Source of the DNA: Lachnospiraceae bacterium UBA3804
GTDB lineage: Bacteria > Bacillota > Clostridia > Lachnospirales > Lachnospiraceae
Assembly: GCA_002368665.1 (NCBI GenBank)
Contig: DFEK01000001.1
Location: 337,643-401,642, forward strand
Length of the DNA: 64,000 nt
Direction: 5' to 3'
The notes beneath the pieces were generated by a model, which worked only from the letters and a program-made list of their open reading frames with translations, searched no databases and was not told where the DNA came from. Positions 53,583 through 61,655 of this stretch are shown piece after piece. The position numbers were made by a program, and so were the translations under genes. Numbering within the stretch: position 1 is the stretch's first letter; every line of letters begins with the position of its first letter.

Positions 53583-54734
53583 TTAACTTTCCGGATTATT
53601 TCCGGAATTCATTCGTTCCAATTTGTCTTTCTTATATGATGCGAAACGGTTCTCATCAATCGCATCCCTGATCTCTTCCATCATATGATTGTAGAAATAC
53701 AGATTATGCATTACACAAAGGCGCATTCCGAGCATTTCTTTGGCTTTCAGTAAATGACGGATATAAGCCTTGGTATATCTTTGGCATGTCGGGCAGGCAC
53801 ATCCTGGTTCGATCGGTGTATCGTCTTTTTCATATTTCGCATTCAAAAGATTGATCTTGCCGAAATTCGTATATAAATGTGCATGTCTGGCGTTTCTCGA
53901 AGGATAAACACAGTCAAAGAAATCAACACCGCGTTCCACACTTTCGAGGATATTCTCTGGTGTACCGACACCCATCAGATAAACGGGTTTATCAGCGGGA
54001 AGATACGGAACCGTATTTTCAATGGTTTCATACATCTCTTCGTGACTTTCGCCGACCGCAAGACCTCCGATCGCGTATCCCGGAAGATCCAGTTCCGAAA
54101 TTGCCTTGGCGTGTTCCTTGCGGATATCCGCAAAAACCGCGCCCTGGTTAATTCCGAACAGAAGCTGATGCTTGTTGATGGTATCTTCTTTATTGTTTAA
54201 CTCTTCGAGTTTATCCTTGCATCGAATAAGCCATCTTGTCGTTCTTGCCACGGATTGTTCCACATAGGACCTGTCCGCTTTACTCGGTGGACACTCATCA
54301 AATGCCATGGCAATCGTAGAAGCTAAATTTGACTGAATCGTCATGCTCTCTTCCGGACCCATGAAGATGCGTCTTCCGTCGATATGCGAGCTGAAAGTAA
54401 CGCCCTCTTCTTTTATCTTACGAAGCGAAGCTAAGGAAAATACCTGAAATCCGCCTGAATCCGTTAAGATCGGTCTATTCCAGGACATAAAATGATGTAA
54501 TCCGCCGAGCTCTTTGATCACTTCATCTCCGGGTCTTACATGAAGATGATAGGTATTGGATAGCTGAACCTGCGTTCCGATCCGCTCCAAATCTTCCGTG
54601 GAAACCGCACCCTTAATCGCTGCCACGGTTCCGACATTCATAAAGACCGGAGTCTGGATCTGCCCATGAACGGTTTTGAAAACGCCGCGTTTGGCTTCGC
54701 CTTCTTTTGCCAGTATTGTAAATTCTTTGCTCAA
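53583..54734 (-). CDS. tgt: Queuine tRNA-ribosyltransferase (tRNA-guanine transglycosylase)
   Basis: A 383-residue TGT. The active-site segment TDSGGFQVFSL (D92) and the zinc site CACPTCQRYTKAYIRHLL followed by the histidine in VMHN are complete. It exchanges guanine-34 for preQ1 in tRNAs for Asp, Asn, His and Tyr. It is followed by yajC as in many bacteria. The lactonase-like gene ends ten bases upstream of it. Confidence 0.97.
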   Translation of the reverse strand: MSKEFTILAKEGEAKRGVFKTVHGQIQTPVFMNVGTVAAIKGAVSTEDLERIGTQVQLSNTYHLHVRPGDEVIKELGGLHHFMSWNRPILTDSGGFQVFSLASLRKIKEEGVTFSSHIDGRRIFMGPEESMTIQSNLASTIAMAFDECPPSKADRSYVEQSVARTTRWLIRCKDKLEELNNKEDTINKHQLLFGINQGAVFADIRKEHAKAISELDLPGYAIGGLAVGESHEEMYETIENTVPYLPADKPVYLMGVGTPENILESVERGVDFFDCVYPSRNARHAHLYTNFGKINLLNAKYEKDDTPIEPGCACPTCQRYTKAYIRHLLKAKEMLGMRLCVMHNLYFYNHMMEEIRDAIDENRFASYKKDKLERMNSGNNPES

Positions 54735-54744
54735 ACAATCACCC

Positions 54745-55788
54745 CTATTCTTCTATAGGAATAAAGATGATGCAATTCGGATGATCGATTTTGATTTCCT
54801 TGGAACTCATGTAGATCAATCCTTTATCCAGATCCGTGGAGAAAAATGTCATCGTTCCCGCTTCATGGTTTAAGCTGACCAAATGTCGGTTATCCGGATA
54901 TAAAAGTGCATCCTTGGGATATGCTCCGGAAACCGGCAGGCAAAGAATGCGGTCCAGTGTACCGTCTTCTTTGCGTCTCATAACCGCTACGGAATTGTCT
55001 CCCGCGTTGGTTACAACAATATGCTGTCTGTCTGCAGACAGAGTAAGCGAACAGGAAATACTTTTGCTCGCATGATAATCATTCAATGTGGAAATACTCT
55101 GGATCTTCTCAAAATCCGGATAGTTATTTACCATATTGTAAGCGAACACATCAATGGTATTCGCGGATTCGTTCACAATGTAAATAAACTTTCCGTCCGC
55201 GGATGTGATCAAATGTCTGGGGCCGGCGTTTTGCTCGCTGCGGATGATATCAACCTGCTTTAAAGTACCTTTGTCATGATTGAGTTCATATACATAGGTA
55301 TGATCCATGCCGCTATCCGTTGCAAACAAATACTTATTGTCGCGGGACATTTTTGCACAGGTCACATGCGGCTGATAGGATTTCTCCGTAACGTCTCCGA
55401 GTCCTTTAAAGTAGATCTCTTCGGTAATCTCTCCGACACTTCCGTCGTCATTTAGGCGAAGCACGGTCAGTTTACCGTCATGATAACCGGATACAAAAAG
55501 GAAATGATCCGCATAATCCACGGACAAATAGCATCCTCTCATTCCGTTAATGGAAGCTTCGTTAATCTCTTCCAAAAGTCCGTCCGGTAACACATGGAAG
55601 CTTTTTACGCCAAAGTCCGTAATGGAATACAGATATTTCCTGGAATGGGAACAGGTAAGGTACGAAGAATTGGTGATTGACACTTTACCCTTCTCCGTAA
55701 ATATGCCGGTTTCCATATCTACATCATATATGGTAATCCCCCGTTTATCCTTGGAGGTATATGTGGATACATAGGCTACAAATCGCAT
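54745..55788 (-). CDS. Seven-bladed beta-propeller lactonase family protein (6-phosphogluconolactonase-like)
   Basis: A 347-residue propeller of the YbhE/lactonase family. It begins MRFVAYVSTYTSKDKRGITI and shows repeated blade motifs (DYADHFLFVSGYHDGKLTVL, DNKYLFATDSGMD, ADGKFIYIVNESANTI, ADRQHIVVTNAGDNSVAV). E. coli Pgl hydrolyses 6-phosphogluconolactone, but the family is broad, so the substrate is uncertain. A longer frame begins at 55899, but the ATG at 55788 fits the family start. Its own promoter lies upstream, divergent from the XRE regulator. Confidence 0.85.
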   Translation of the reverse strand: MRFVAYVSTYTSKDKRGITIYDVDMETGIFTEKGKVSITNSSYLTCSHSRKYLYSITDFGVKSFHVLPDGLLEEINEASINGMRGCYLSVDYADHFLFVSGYHDGKLTVLRLNDDGSVGEITEEIYFKGLGDVTEKSYQPHVTCAKMSRDNKYLFATDSGMDHTYVYELNHDKGTLKQVDIIRSEQNAGPRHLITSADGKFIYIVNESANTIDVFAYNMVNNYPDFEKIQSISTLNDYHASKSISCSLTLSADRQHIVVTNAGDNSVAVMRRKEDGTLDRILCLPVSGAYPKDALLYPDNRHLVSLNHEAGTMTFFSTDLDKGLIYMSSKEIKIDHPNCIIFIPIEE

Positions 55789-55840
55789 ATTTCTCTGACC
55801 GAACCCTTTCTTTATTCTATAGGCATAAAAATACTCATAT

Positions 55841-55869
55841 ATTTTATCACAAGGGGTACTCTTTGTAAA
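55841..55869 (-). promoter_or_regulatory. Promoter of the lactonase-like gene
   Basis: TTTACA (complement of 55864-55869) and TAAAAT (complement of 55841-55846) are separated by 17 bases and point leftward, 53 bases before the start codon. Together with the plus-strand promoter at 55893 this makes a short divergent regulatory region. Confidence 0.65.
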
Positions 55870-55892
55870 ACGAATTATTTCATAAAAATCAA

Positions 55893-55920
55893 TTGACATT
55901 AACGATGGACATTGTATAAT
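55893..55920 (+). promoter_or_regulatory. Promoter of the XRE-cupin regulator
   Basis: A perfect TTGACA (55893-55898) and a perfect TATAAT (55915-55920) are spaced by 16 bases, directed rightward. The palindromic operator begins 12 bases beyond the -10 box. Confidence 0.85.
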
Positions 55921-55932
55921 CTATCTTGTTTG

Positions 55933-55960
55933 TTTAGTTTTACTAAACTTCAAGTTTAGT
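55933..55960 (+). promoter_or_regulatory. Palindromic operator of the XRE-cupin regulator
   Basis: A 19-bp perfect palindrome, ACTAAACTT-C-AAGTTTAGT (55942-55960), overlaps a second one, TTTAGT-TTT-ACTAAA (55933-55947), so three TTTAGT half-sites occur in alternating orientation. They lie directly downstream of the promoter -10, suiting autorepression by a dimeric XRE protein. The assignment to this regulator is inference. Confidence 0.65.
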
Positions 55961-55983
55961 TTTATTCTTACGGAGATAAAACG

Positions 55984-56523
55984 ATGGAAATCGGAAACAA
56001 AATCAAACAATTACGCATCCAAAAAGGACTGACGCAGGAAGAACTGGGCGATCGCTGTGAGCTTTCGAAAGGCTTTATTTCGCAGGTTGAGCGCGATTTA
56101 ACCTCTCCTTCCATCGCAACCTTAATGGATATGCTTCAGGTCCTAGGAACGGACACAACGGAATTCTTCGCCAAAGAGGAAGACGTACAGATTGTCTTTA
56201 CACAGAATGATTACTTTGAAAAAATCGACAACGAGTTAAACAACTCCGTCGAATGGCTGATTCCTAATGCCCAGAAGAACATGATGGAGCCCATCAAGGT
56301 CCACCTTGAGCAAAACGGAAAAACTTATCCCGACAATCCCCATGAAGGCGAAGAATTCGGATATGTACTCTCCGGCTCCATTCAGATTCATATCGGAAAT
56401 AAAGTATATAAGGCGTCCAAAGGGGATTCGTTTTACTATACGCCTTCGGAATCGCATTTTATTGATTGCAATGCCAAAGGTGGGGCTGAGTTCATCTGGA
56501 TTTCCACTCCGCCGACGTTTTAA
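55984..56523 (+). CDS. XRE-family transcriptional regulator with C-terminal cupin (PuuR-like)
   Basis: A 179-residue regulator. Residues about 4-58 form a helix-turn-helix (IKQLRIQKGLTQEELGDRCE, SKGFISQVERDL), and residues about 105-179 form a cupin sensor (EEFGYVLSGSIQIHIGNK, GDSFYYTPSESH). This architecture is that of PuuR-type regulators of polyamine metabolism, and the polyamine uptake operon follows in the same direction. It has a perfect palindrome at its own promoter, so autoregulation is likely. The effector is presumably a polyamine, but this is inferred from context. Confidence 0.88.
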   Translation: MEIGNKIKQLRIQKGLTQEELGDRCELSKGFISQVERDLTSPSIATLMDMLQVLGTDTTEFFAKEEDVQIVFTQNDYFEKIDNELNNSVEWLIPNAQKNMMEPIKVHLEQNGKTYPDNPHEGEEFGYVLSGSIQIHIGNKVYKASKGDSFYYTPSESHFIDCNAKGGAEFIWISTPPTF

Positions 56524-56603
56524 ATAATTGGCTCGCACGTCGCCATCACGGCAATGCTCAGGGATTCGATAAATCTTCGATTTAAACTCACCCTTCGCAC
56601 AGC

Positions 56604-56673
56604 CTACATGGCTCCGGCTCGATTAAATATATTAAACGCAGCCTTCATATTAACTACATGGCTCCGGCTCGAT
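56604..56673. repeat. Two exact 20-bp direct repeats in the leader of potA
   Basis: The sequence CTACATGGCTCCGGCTCGAT occurs at 56604-56623 and again at 56654-56673, exactly 50 bases apart. The rest of the 181-base gap between the regulator gene and potA has no strong promoter or terminator. The repeats may be regulator sites or remnants of a small repeat element. Confidence 0.7.
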
Positions 56674-56704
56674 AGACCATATACCATCTAAATGAGGAAA
56701 TGTT

Positions 56705-57835
56705 ATGAGTAAACATCTGATTGATTTGCAAAATATATCAAAATCCTTCGGAAACCATTTGGTTCTCGATGAGATGAATTTATATATCCGCGAGAATGAG
56801 TTTTTGACGCTGCTCGGACCTTCGGGATGCGGCAAAACTACTACGCTTCGTATTATCGGCGGTTTTGAAACGCCCGATGTCGGACGTGTTATTTTTGACG
56901 GCGAAGATATTACAAATCTTGCACCGAACAAGCGTCAGTTAAACACCGTATTCCAGAAGTATGCTCTTTTTACGCATATGACGATTGCAGAAAACATCGC
57001 GTTTGGCTTGAAAATCAAGAAAAAATCCAAATCGTATATCGATGACAAGATTAAATATGCATTAAAGCTTGTTAACCTCGAAGATTACGGAAACCGTTAC
57101 CCGGACTCGCTCTCCGGCGGTCAGCAACAACGTATTGCGATTGCACGTGCTATCGTAAACGAGCCCAAGGTTCTTTTACTCGATGAACCTTTGGGTGCAC
57201 TTGACTTAAAACTGCGTCAGGACATGCAGTATGAACTGATCCGTTTAAAGAAAGAACTGGGAATTACCTTTATTTATGTAACACACGACCAGGAAGAAGC
57301 CCTGACCATGTCCGATACCATCGTAGTTATGAATCAGGGTTATATCCAGCAGATCGGAACTCCTGAGATGATCTACAACGAGCCCGAAAACGCTTTTGTT
57401 GCCGATTTCATCGGTGATTCCAATATCATCTCTTCCACCATGATCCAGGATAAGCTGGTTGAAATCCTCGGTGTAAAATTCCCCTGCGTGGATACCGGTT
57501 TCGGCGAAAACAAGCCTGTCGACGTTGTAATCCGTCCTGAGGACGTTGAAATGATCAATCTTTTGGACGATTACGAAAACGAAATGGCTTCCGCAGCATC
57601 TTCCGAAGATTCCTGGAAGAAATACGGGCGAATCCAGGGTGTTGTAACGCATATTATTTTCAAAGGTGTCCATTATGAAATGGAAGTTATGGCAAACGGC
57701 TTTGAGTGGCTGGTACATTCTACACAGATGTTCCCCGTAGGTCAGAAAGTCGGCATTAATGTGGATCCTTTCAATATTCAGATCATGAACAAACCCGCAA
57801 GCGAAGACGAGGAGGCAGCCCCCATTGAAGAGTAA
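56705..57835 (+). CDS. potA: Spermidine/putrescine ABC transporter ATP-binding protein
   Basis: A 376-residue ATPase. Walker A GPSGCGKTT, the signature LSGGQQQRIAIARAI, Walker B LLLDEPLGALD and the H-loop VTHDQEEAL are intact, and a TOBE domain (about 240-360) follows. It energises polyamine import together with PotB, PotC and PotD, encoded next in order. The ATG has a GAGG site. The end overlaps potB by 11 bases. Confidence 0.96.
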   Translation: MSKHLIDLQNISKSFGNHLVLDEMNLYIRENEFLTLLGPSGCGKTTTLRIIGGFETPDVGRVIFDGEDITNLAPNKRQLNTVFQKYALFTHMTIAENIAFGLKIKKKSKSYIDDKIKYALKLVNLEDYGNRYPDSLSGGQQQRIAIARAIVNEPKVLLLDEPLGALDLKLRQDMQYELIRLKKELGITFIYVTHDQEEALTMSDTIVVMNQGYIQQIGTPEMIYNEPENAFVADFIGDSNIISSTMIQDKLVEILGVKFPCVDTGFGENKPVDVVIRPEDVEMINLLDDYENEMASAASSEDSWKKYGRIQGVVTHIIFKGVHYEMEVMANGFEWLVHSTQMFPVGQKVGINVDPFNIQIMNKPASEDEEAAPIEE

Positions 57836-58649
57836 TAAATTCATTAAACTGCTGTCCGCTCCTTATATCGTCTGGGCAGTCGGTTTTATCATTATCCCTT
57901 TGATCATGGTATTTTACTATGGTCTGTCGAACAGGGATAAGCAGTTTACTTTTGAATATGTTTTAAGCATTGCAAAGCCGGAACATTTTAAATCGCTTTA
58001 TCTGGCTCTGCTTTTGGCGCTTGTATCCACGATCGTCTGCATTTTGCTTGCATACCCTCTCGCACTGATCCTTTCCGGATTAAAGAGTAAAAACGAACAC
58101 CTGGTTGTTTTCATTTTCATCCTTCCGATGTGGATGAATTTCCTGCTTCGTACCTATGCATGGATGACACTTCTTGAGAACAACGGAGTTATTAACAGTA
58201 TTCTGAATTTCCTGCATTTGCCAAATATACAGATCATTAATACTCCTGCAGCCATTGTATTCGGTATGGTGTATAACTTCCTGCCGTTTATGATCCTGCC
58301 GCTTTATAACAGTATCAATAAAATTGATAAAAATGTACTGAACGCTGCAAGAGATCTCGGTGCGAATTATTTCCAGACTTTGTTTCGCGTTATCATTCCG
58401 TTATCCGTACCGGGTATCATTTCCGGTATCACGATGGTATTCGTACCCTCTCTTACCACCTTCGTGGTCAGCGAAATGCTTGGCGGCGGTAAGATTCTTC
58501 TGATCGGTAATGTCATCGAACAGGAATTTACACAGAATTCCAACTGGTATCAGGGCTCCGGCCTTTCCATCGTGCTTATGTTATTCATTATCATCAGTAT
58601 GGTAATTACGAATATTTACGACAAAGACGGGGAGGGAAATACGCTGTGA
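57825..58649 (+). CDS. potB: Spermidine/putrescine ABC transporter permease PotB
   Basis: A 274-residue inner-membrane permease with six predicted helices and the cytoplasmic EAA-type loop (NAARDLGANYFQTLFRVIIP) that contacts PotA. The start codon is TTG at 57825, with AGGAGG nine bases upstream inside the end of potA, so translation is coupled. It forms the membrane channel with PotC. Family level assignment is firm; the exact polyamine is not determined by sequence. Confidence 0.94.
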   Translation: MKSNKFIKLLSAPYIVWAVGFIIIPLIMVFYYGLSNRDKQFTFEYVLSIAKPEHFKSLYLALLLALVSTIVCILLAYPLALILSGLKSKNEHLVVFIFILPMWMNFLLRTYAWMTLLENNGVINSILNFLHLPNIQIINTPAAIVFGMVYNFLPFMILPLYNSINKIDKNVLNAARDLGANYFQTLFRVIIPLSVPGIISGITMVFVPSLTTFVVSEMLGGGKILLIGNVIEQEFTQNSNWYQGSGLSIVLMLFIIISMVITNIYDKDGEGNTL

Positions 58650-59443
58650 TCAAGTTTTTAAAACGTTTCTATGCTGTTTTAATCCTGCTCTTCCTGTATC
58701 TTCCGATGATTACGCTGGTGGTACTTTCCTTTAATTCGTCCAAATCAAGAGCAAAATGGGGCGGCTTCTCTTTTATCTGGTATCGGAATCTGTTCCACGA
58801 TTCGGAGATCATGAAGGTATTGCTTACCACCCTGCTCGTTGCTTTCGTATCGGCCGTTGTGGCATGTTTTATCGGAACCATTGCTGCGATCGGTATGAAT
58901 AAAATGAAGCCATTTACCCGTTCCGCATTAATGGGTGTTACCAATATTCCGATGCTGAACGCCGATATCGTAACCGGTATCTCGTTAATGCTTTTATTCC
59001 TTATTCTGAAGGATAAATTCGGCTTCCGCTTCGGTATTGTATCGATTTTGCTTTCTCACATTACATTTAATATCCCTTATGTGATTTTAAGCGTTATGCC
59101 GAGAATCAAGAAAATGAACCCTTCCAATTATGAAGCCGCGCTGGATCTCGGTGCCACTCCGGTTTATGCGTTCTTTAAAGTCATTCTTCCGGATATCTGG
59201 CCCGGTGTTCTGTCCGGTTTCTTAATGGCATTTACGATGTCGCTTGATGATTTTATCATCACTTACTTTACCAAGGGATCCGGCGTGGATACGCTCTCCA
59301 CCAAGATTTATGCAATGGTCAAAAAAGGCGTCAATCCGGAAATGTATGCGCTTTCCACGTTGATATTTGTTTCGGTATTAATTCTCTTAATCTTAATCAA
59401 TACCCTTCCATCGGGAGGTAAAAGTAAAAAGGCGGAGAAATAA
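58646..59443 (+). CDS. potC: Spermidine/putrescine ABC transporter permease PotC
   Basis: A 265-residue permease with six helices and the EAA loop (YEAALDLGATPVYAFFKVIL). The start codon is GTG at 58646 and overlaps the end of potB by four bases, with GGAGG upstream. It pairs with PotB in the membrane. The C-terminus is lysine-rich (KSKKAEK). Confidence 0.94.
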   Translation: MIKFLKRFYAVLILLFLYLPMITLVVLSFNSSKSRAKWGGFSFIWYRNLFHDSEIMKVLLTTLLVAFVSAVVACFIGTIAAIGMNKMKPFTRSALMGVTNIPMLNADIVTGISLMLLFLILKDKFGFRFGIVSILLSHITFNIPYVILSVMPRIKKMNPSNYEAALDLGATPVYAFFKVILPDIWPGVLSGFLMAFTMSLDDFIITYFTKGSGVDTLSTKIYAMVKKGVNPEMYALSTLIFVSVLILLILINTLPSGGKSKKAEK

Positions 59444-59478
59444 TCATACATCATCCACATTACTTAGGAGGAACTCAA

Positions 59479-60546
59479 ATGAAAAAGAATTTCTTTAAAA
59501 CCCTTACGGCATTGGGCTGTGCAACCCTTATGACCGTACCCGTACTCTTTAGCGGATGTACTTCCAAATCCGATAAAGTTGTTTACGTTTACAACTGGGG
59601 TGAATACATCGATCCCGATGTACTCGAATCCTTTACCGAAGAAACCGGTATTAAGGTTATTTACGATGAATATGAAACCAATGAAATCATGTATCCGAAG
59701 GTTGAAGCAGGCGCTGCCGAATATGATGTTATCTGCCCTTCCGATTATATGATCCAGAAGATGATCGAGAATGATCTTTTACAAGAGATCAATATGGCGA
59801 ACATTCCAAACTCCAAAAATATCGGAGCCCAGTACTGGCAGTCTTCGCAGGAATTCGATCCCGGCAACAAATACTCCGTACCTTACTGCTGGGGAACCGT
59901 AGGAATCCTTTACAACAAGACCAAAGTGGATGAACCGATCGACTCCTGGTCCGTTCTCTGGGATGAAAAATACAAAGGCGAAATCTTAATGCAGAACTCC
60001 GTTCGTGATGCCTTCATGGTTGCTTTAAAATTAAACGGAAACTCCATGAACACCTTGGATGATGAGGAACTGGAAGCTGCCAAAGATAAACTCATTGAGC
60101 AGAAACCCCTTGTTCAGGCATATGTTGTCGATCAGGTCAGAGATAAAATGATCGGTAACGAAGCTGCCATCGGCGTCATCTACTCCGGTGAAGCAATTTA
60201 TACCCAGCGTGAAAATGCAGATCTTGAATATGTGATTCCCAAGGAAGGAACCAATGTATGGATTGACTCCTGGGTAATTCCGAAAAACGCAAAGAACAAA
60301 GAAAATGCAGAAGCATTCATCAATTATATGTGCAAACCCGAAATTGCATTAAAGAACTTTGACTTCATCACCTACTCCACTCCCAATGAGGCAGCCAGAG
60401 CTTTGATCGAAGACGAAGATATCCGCAATTCCGAAATCGCATTCCCGGATCTTTCCAAGTATAAAGATCTGGAAACCTTCCACTATCTTGGTGAAGACGG
60501 CGATCAGAAATATGCGGATCTTTGGAAACAGGTGAAATCCGAATAA
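59479..60546 (+). CDS. potD: Spermidine/putrescine-binding lipoprotein PotD
   Basis: A 355-residue extracellular solute-binding protein. The signal peptide ends with the lipobox LFSGC (lipidated cysteine 27). The mature part begins with the family motif VYNWGEYIDPDVL and contains CPSDYMIQKMI and the binding-cleft segment YSVPYCWGTVGILYNKT. It captures polyamine for PotABC. It has a strong AGGAGG site and is the last gene of the operon, followed by a strong terminator. Confidence 0.95.
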   Translation: MKKNFFKTLTALGCATLMTVPVLFSGCTSKSDKVVYVYNWGEYIDPDVLESFTEETGIKVIYDEYETNEIMYPKVEAGAAEYDVICPSDYMIQKMIENDLLQEINMANIPNSKNIGAQYWQSSQEFDPGNKYSVPYCWGTVGILYNKTKVDEPIDSWSVLWDEKYKGEILMQNSVRDAFMVALKLNGNSMNTLDDEELEAAKDKLIEQKPLVQAYVVDQVRDKMIGNEAAIGVIYSGEAIYTQRENADLEYVIPKEGTNVWIDSWVIPKNAKNKENAEAFINYMCKPEIALKNFDFITYSTPNEAARALIEDEDIRNSEIAFPDLSKYKDLETFHYLGEDGDQKYADLWKQVKSE

Positions 60547-60563
60547 GATTAACATATAATAAT

Positions 60564-60591
60564 AACCCCGGCAATCGCCGGGGTTTTCTTT
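60564..60591 (+). terminator. Terminator after potD
   Basis: A perfect 9-bp stem (AACCCCGGC / GCCGGGGTT) with loop AATC is followed by TTTTCTTTT. It ends the pot operon; trpS, on the opposite strand, ends 34 bases beyond, so the hairpin may act for both. Confidence 0.92.
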
Positions 60592-60624
60592 TGCGTATTT
60601 TCTTCTGCAGTTTCTCTCAAGTTC

Positions 60625-61632
60625 TTATCGGATGATCTCGTTAAATCCGACTTTCTTCTGAACCTTTCGTAACGTCTTGGTAGCAAAGTAATTTGCTTTC
60701 TCTGCATTTTCTTTAACGATTCCGTCAATATATGCCTTGTCCTTGGAAAGCTCATCAAAACGGGTCTGAAGCGGAGTTAACATGTCTGCTACGGCCTCTC
60801 CCACGGCAAGTTTGAAATCACCGTATCCTTTTCCGTCAAATTCCTTCTCCACTTCCGCAAATGTTTTTCCGGTAACGGCACCGTAAATCTCGATCAGATT
60901 AGAAACACCGGGCTTATTCTCGACATCATAGCGGATGCTTGCTTCGGAATCGGTGACCGCACGTTTAAATTTACGGATAACGGTATCTCTGTCATCGGTT
61001 AAGTAAATGCTTGCATTGGGATTTTCATCGGATTTGGACATCTTCTTGGCCGGATCCTGTAAGGACATGATCTTTGCACCGGCTTTACCCAGATACGGTT
61101 CCGGAATCGTAAATACATCACCGAACAAAGCATTAAAACGGCCTGCGATATCGCGGGTTAATTCCAAATGCTGCAACTGGTCCTTTCCTACGGGAACCAC
61201 ATCTGCCTGATACAGAAGAATATCAGCAGCCATAAGTACCGGATAAGTATATAATCCGGCATTGATATTATCCGCATGCTTTGCGGATTTATCCTTAAAC
61301 TGTGTCATACGGTTTAACTCGCCCATATAGGTAAAGCAGTCTAAAATCCAGGCAAGCTCGCAGTGTCCGCTGACATGGGACTGGTAGAAAATACAGTTTT
61401 TCTTCGGATCGAGTCCGGCCGCAATGTAAAGCATCAGTAAATTTCTTGCTTTTTTACGGAATTCCGTGGGATCCTGACGGATTGTTATGGAATGCAAATC
61501 CACAACGGAATAAAAACATTCAAATTCATCGCTTAATGTAAGCCAGTTCTTCAACGCTCCGAGGTAATTTCCCAAAGTAAGGGAACCGGTTGCCTGCATT
61601 CCGCTGAATAAAACTTTCTTGTCTCCTAACAT
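60625..61632 (-). CDS. trpS: Tryptophan-tRNA ligase
   Basis: A 335-residue class I synthetase. The HIGH-type motif is TLGN (19-22) in GSLTLGNYLGAL, and KMSKS is at 197-201. It charges tRNA-Trp. Length is normal. The start is preceded by a pseudo-GlgX gene whose end lies 23 bases upstream, so they may share a transcript. No T-box leader is visible in the short gap. Confidence 0.96.
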   Translation of the reverse strand: MLGDKKVLFSGMQATGSLTLGNYLGALKNWLTLSDEFECFYSVVDLHSITIRQDPTEFRKKARNLLMLYIAAGLDPKKNCIFYQSHVSGHCELAWILDCFTYMGELNRMTQFKDKSAKHADNINAGLYTYPVLMAADILLYQADVVPVGKDQLQHLELTRDIAGRFNALFGDVFTIPEPYLGKAGAKIMSLQDPAKKMSKSDENPNASIYLTDDRDTVIRKFKRAVTDSEASIRYDVENKPGVSNLIEIYGAVTGKTFAEVEKEFDGKGYGDFKLAVGEAVADMLTPLQTRFDELSKDKAYIDGIVKENAEKANYFATKTLRKVQKKVGFNEIIR

Positions 61633-61655
61633 GAATCTATCCTCTTTTCATTGCT

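Noticed and set aside
61633..61655. A T-box leader for trpS
   Set aside because: The upstream gap is only 23 bases, too short for a T-box, and no conserved T-box sequence was seen.
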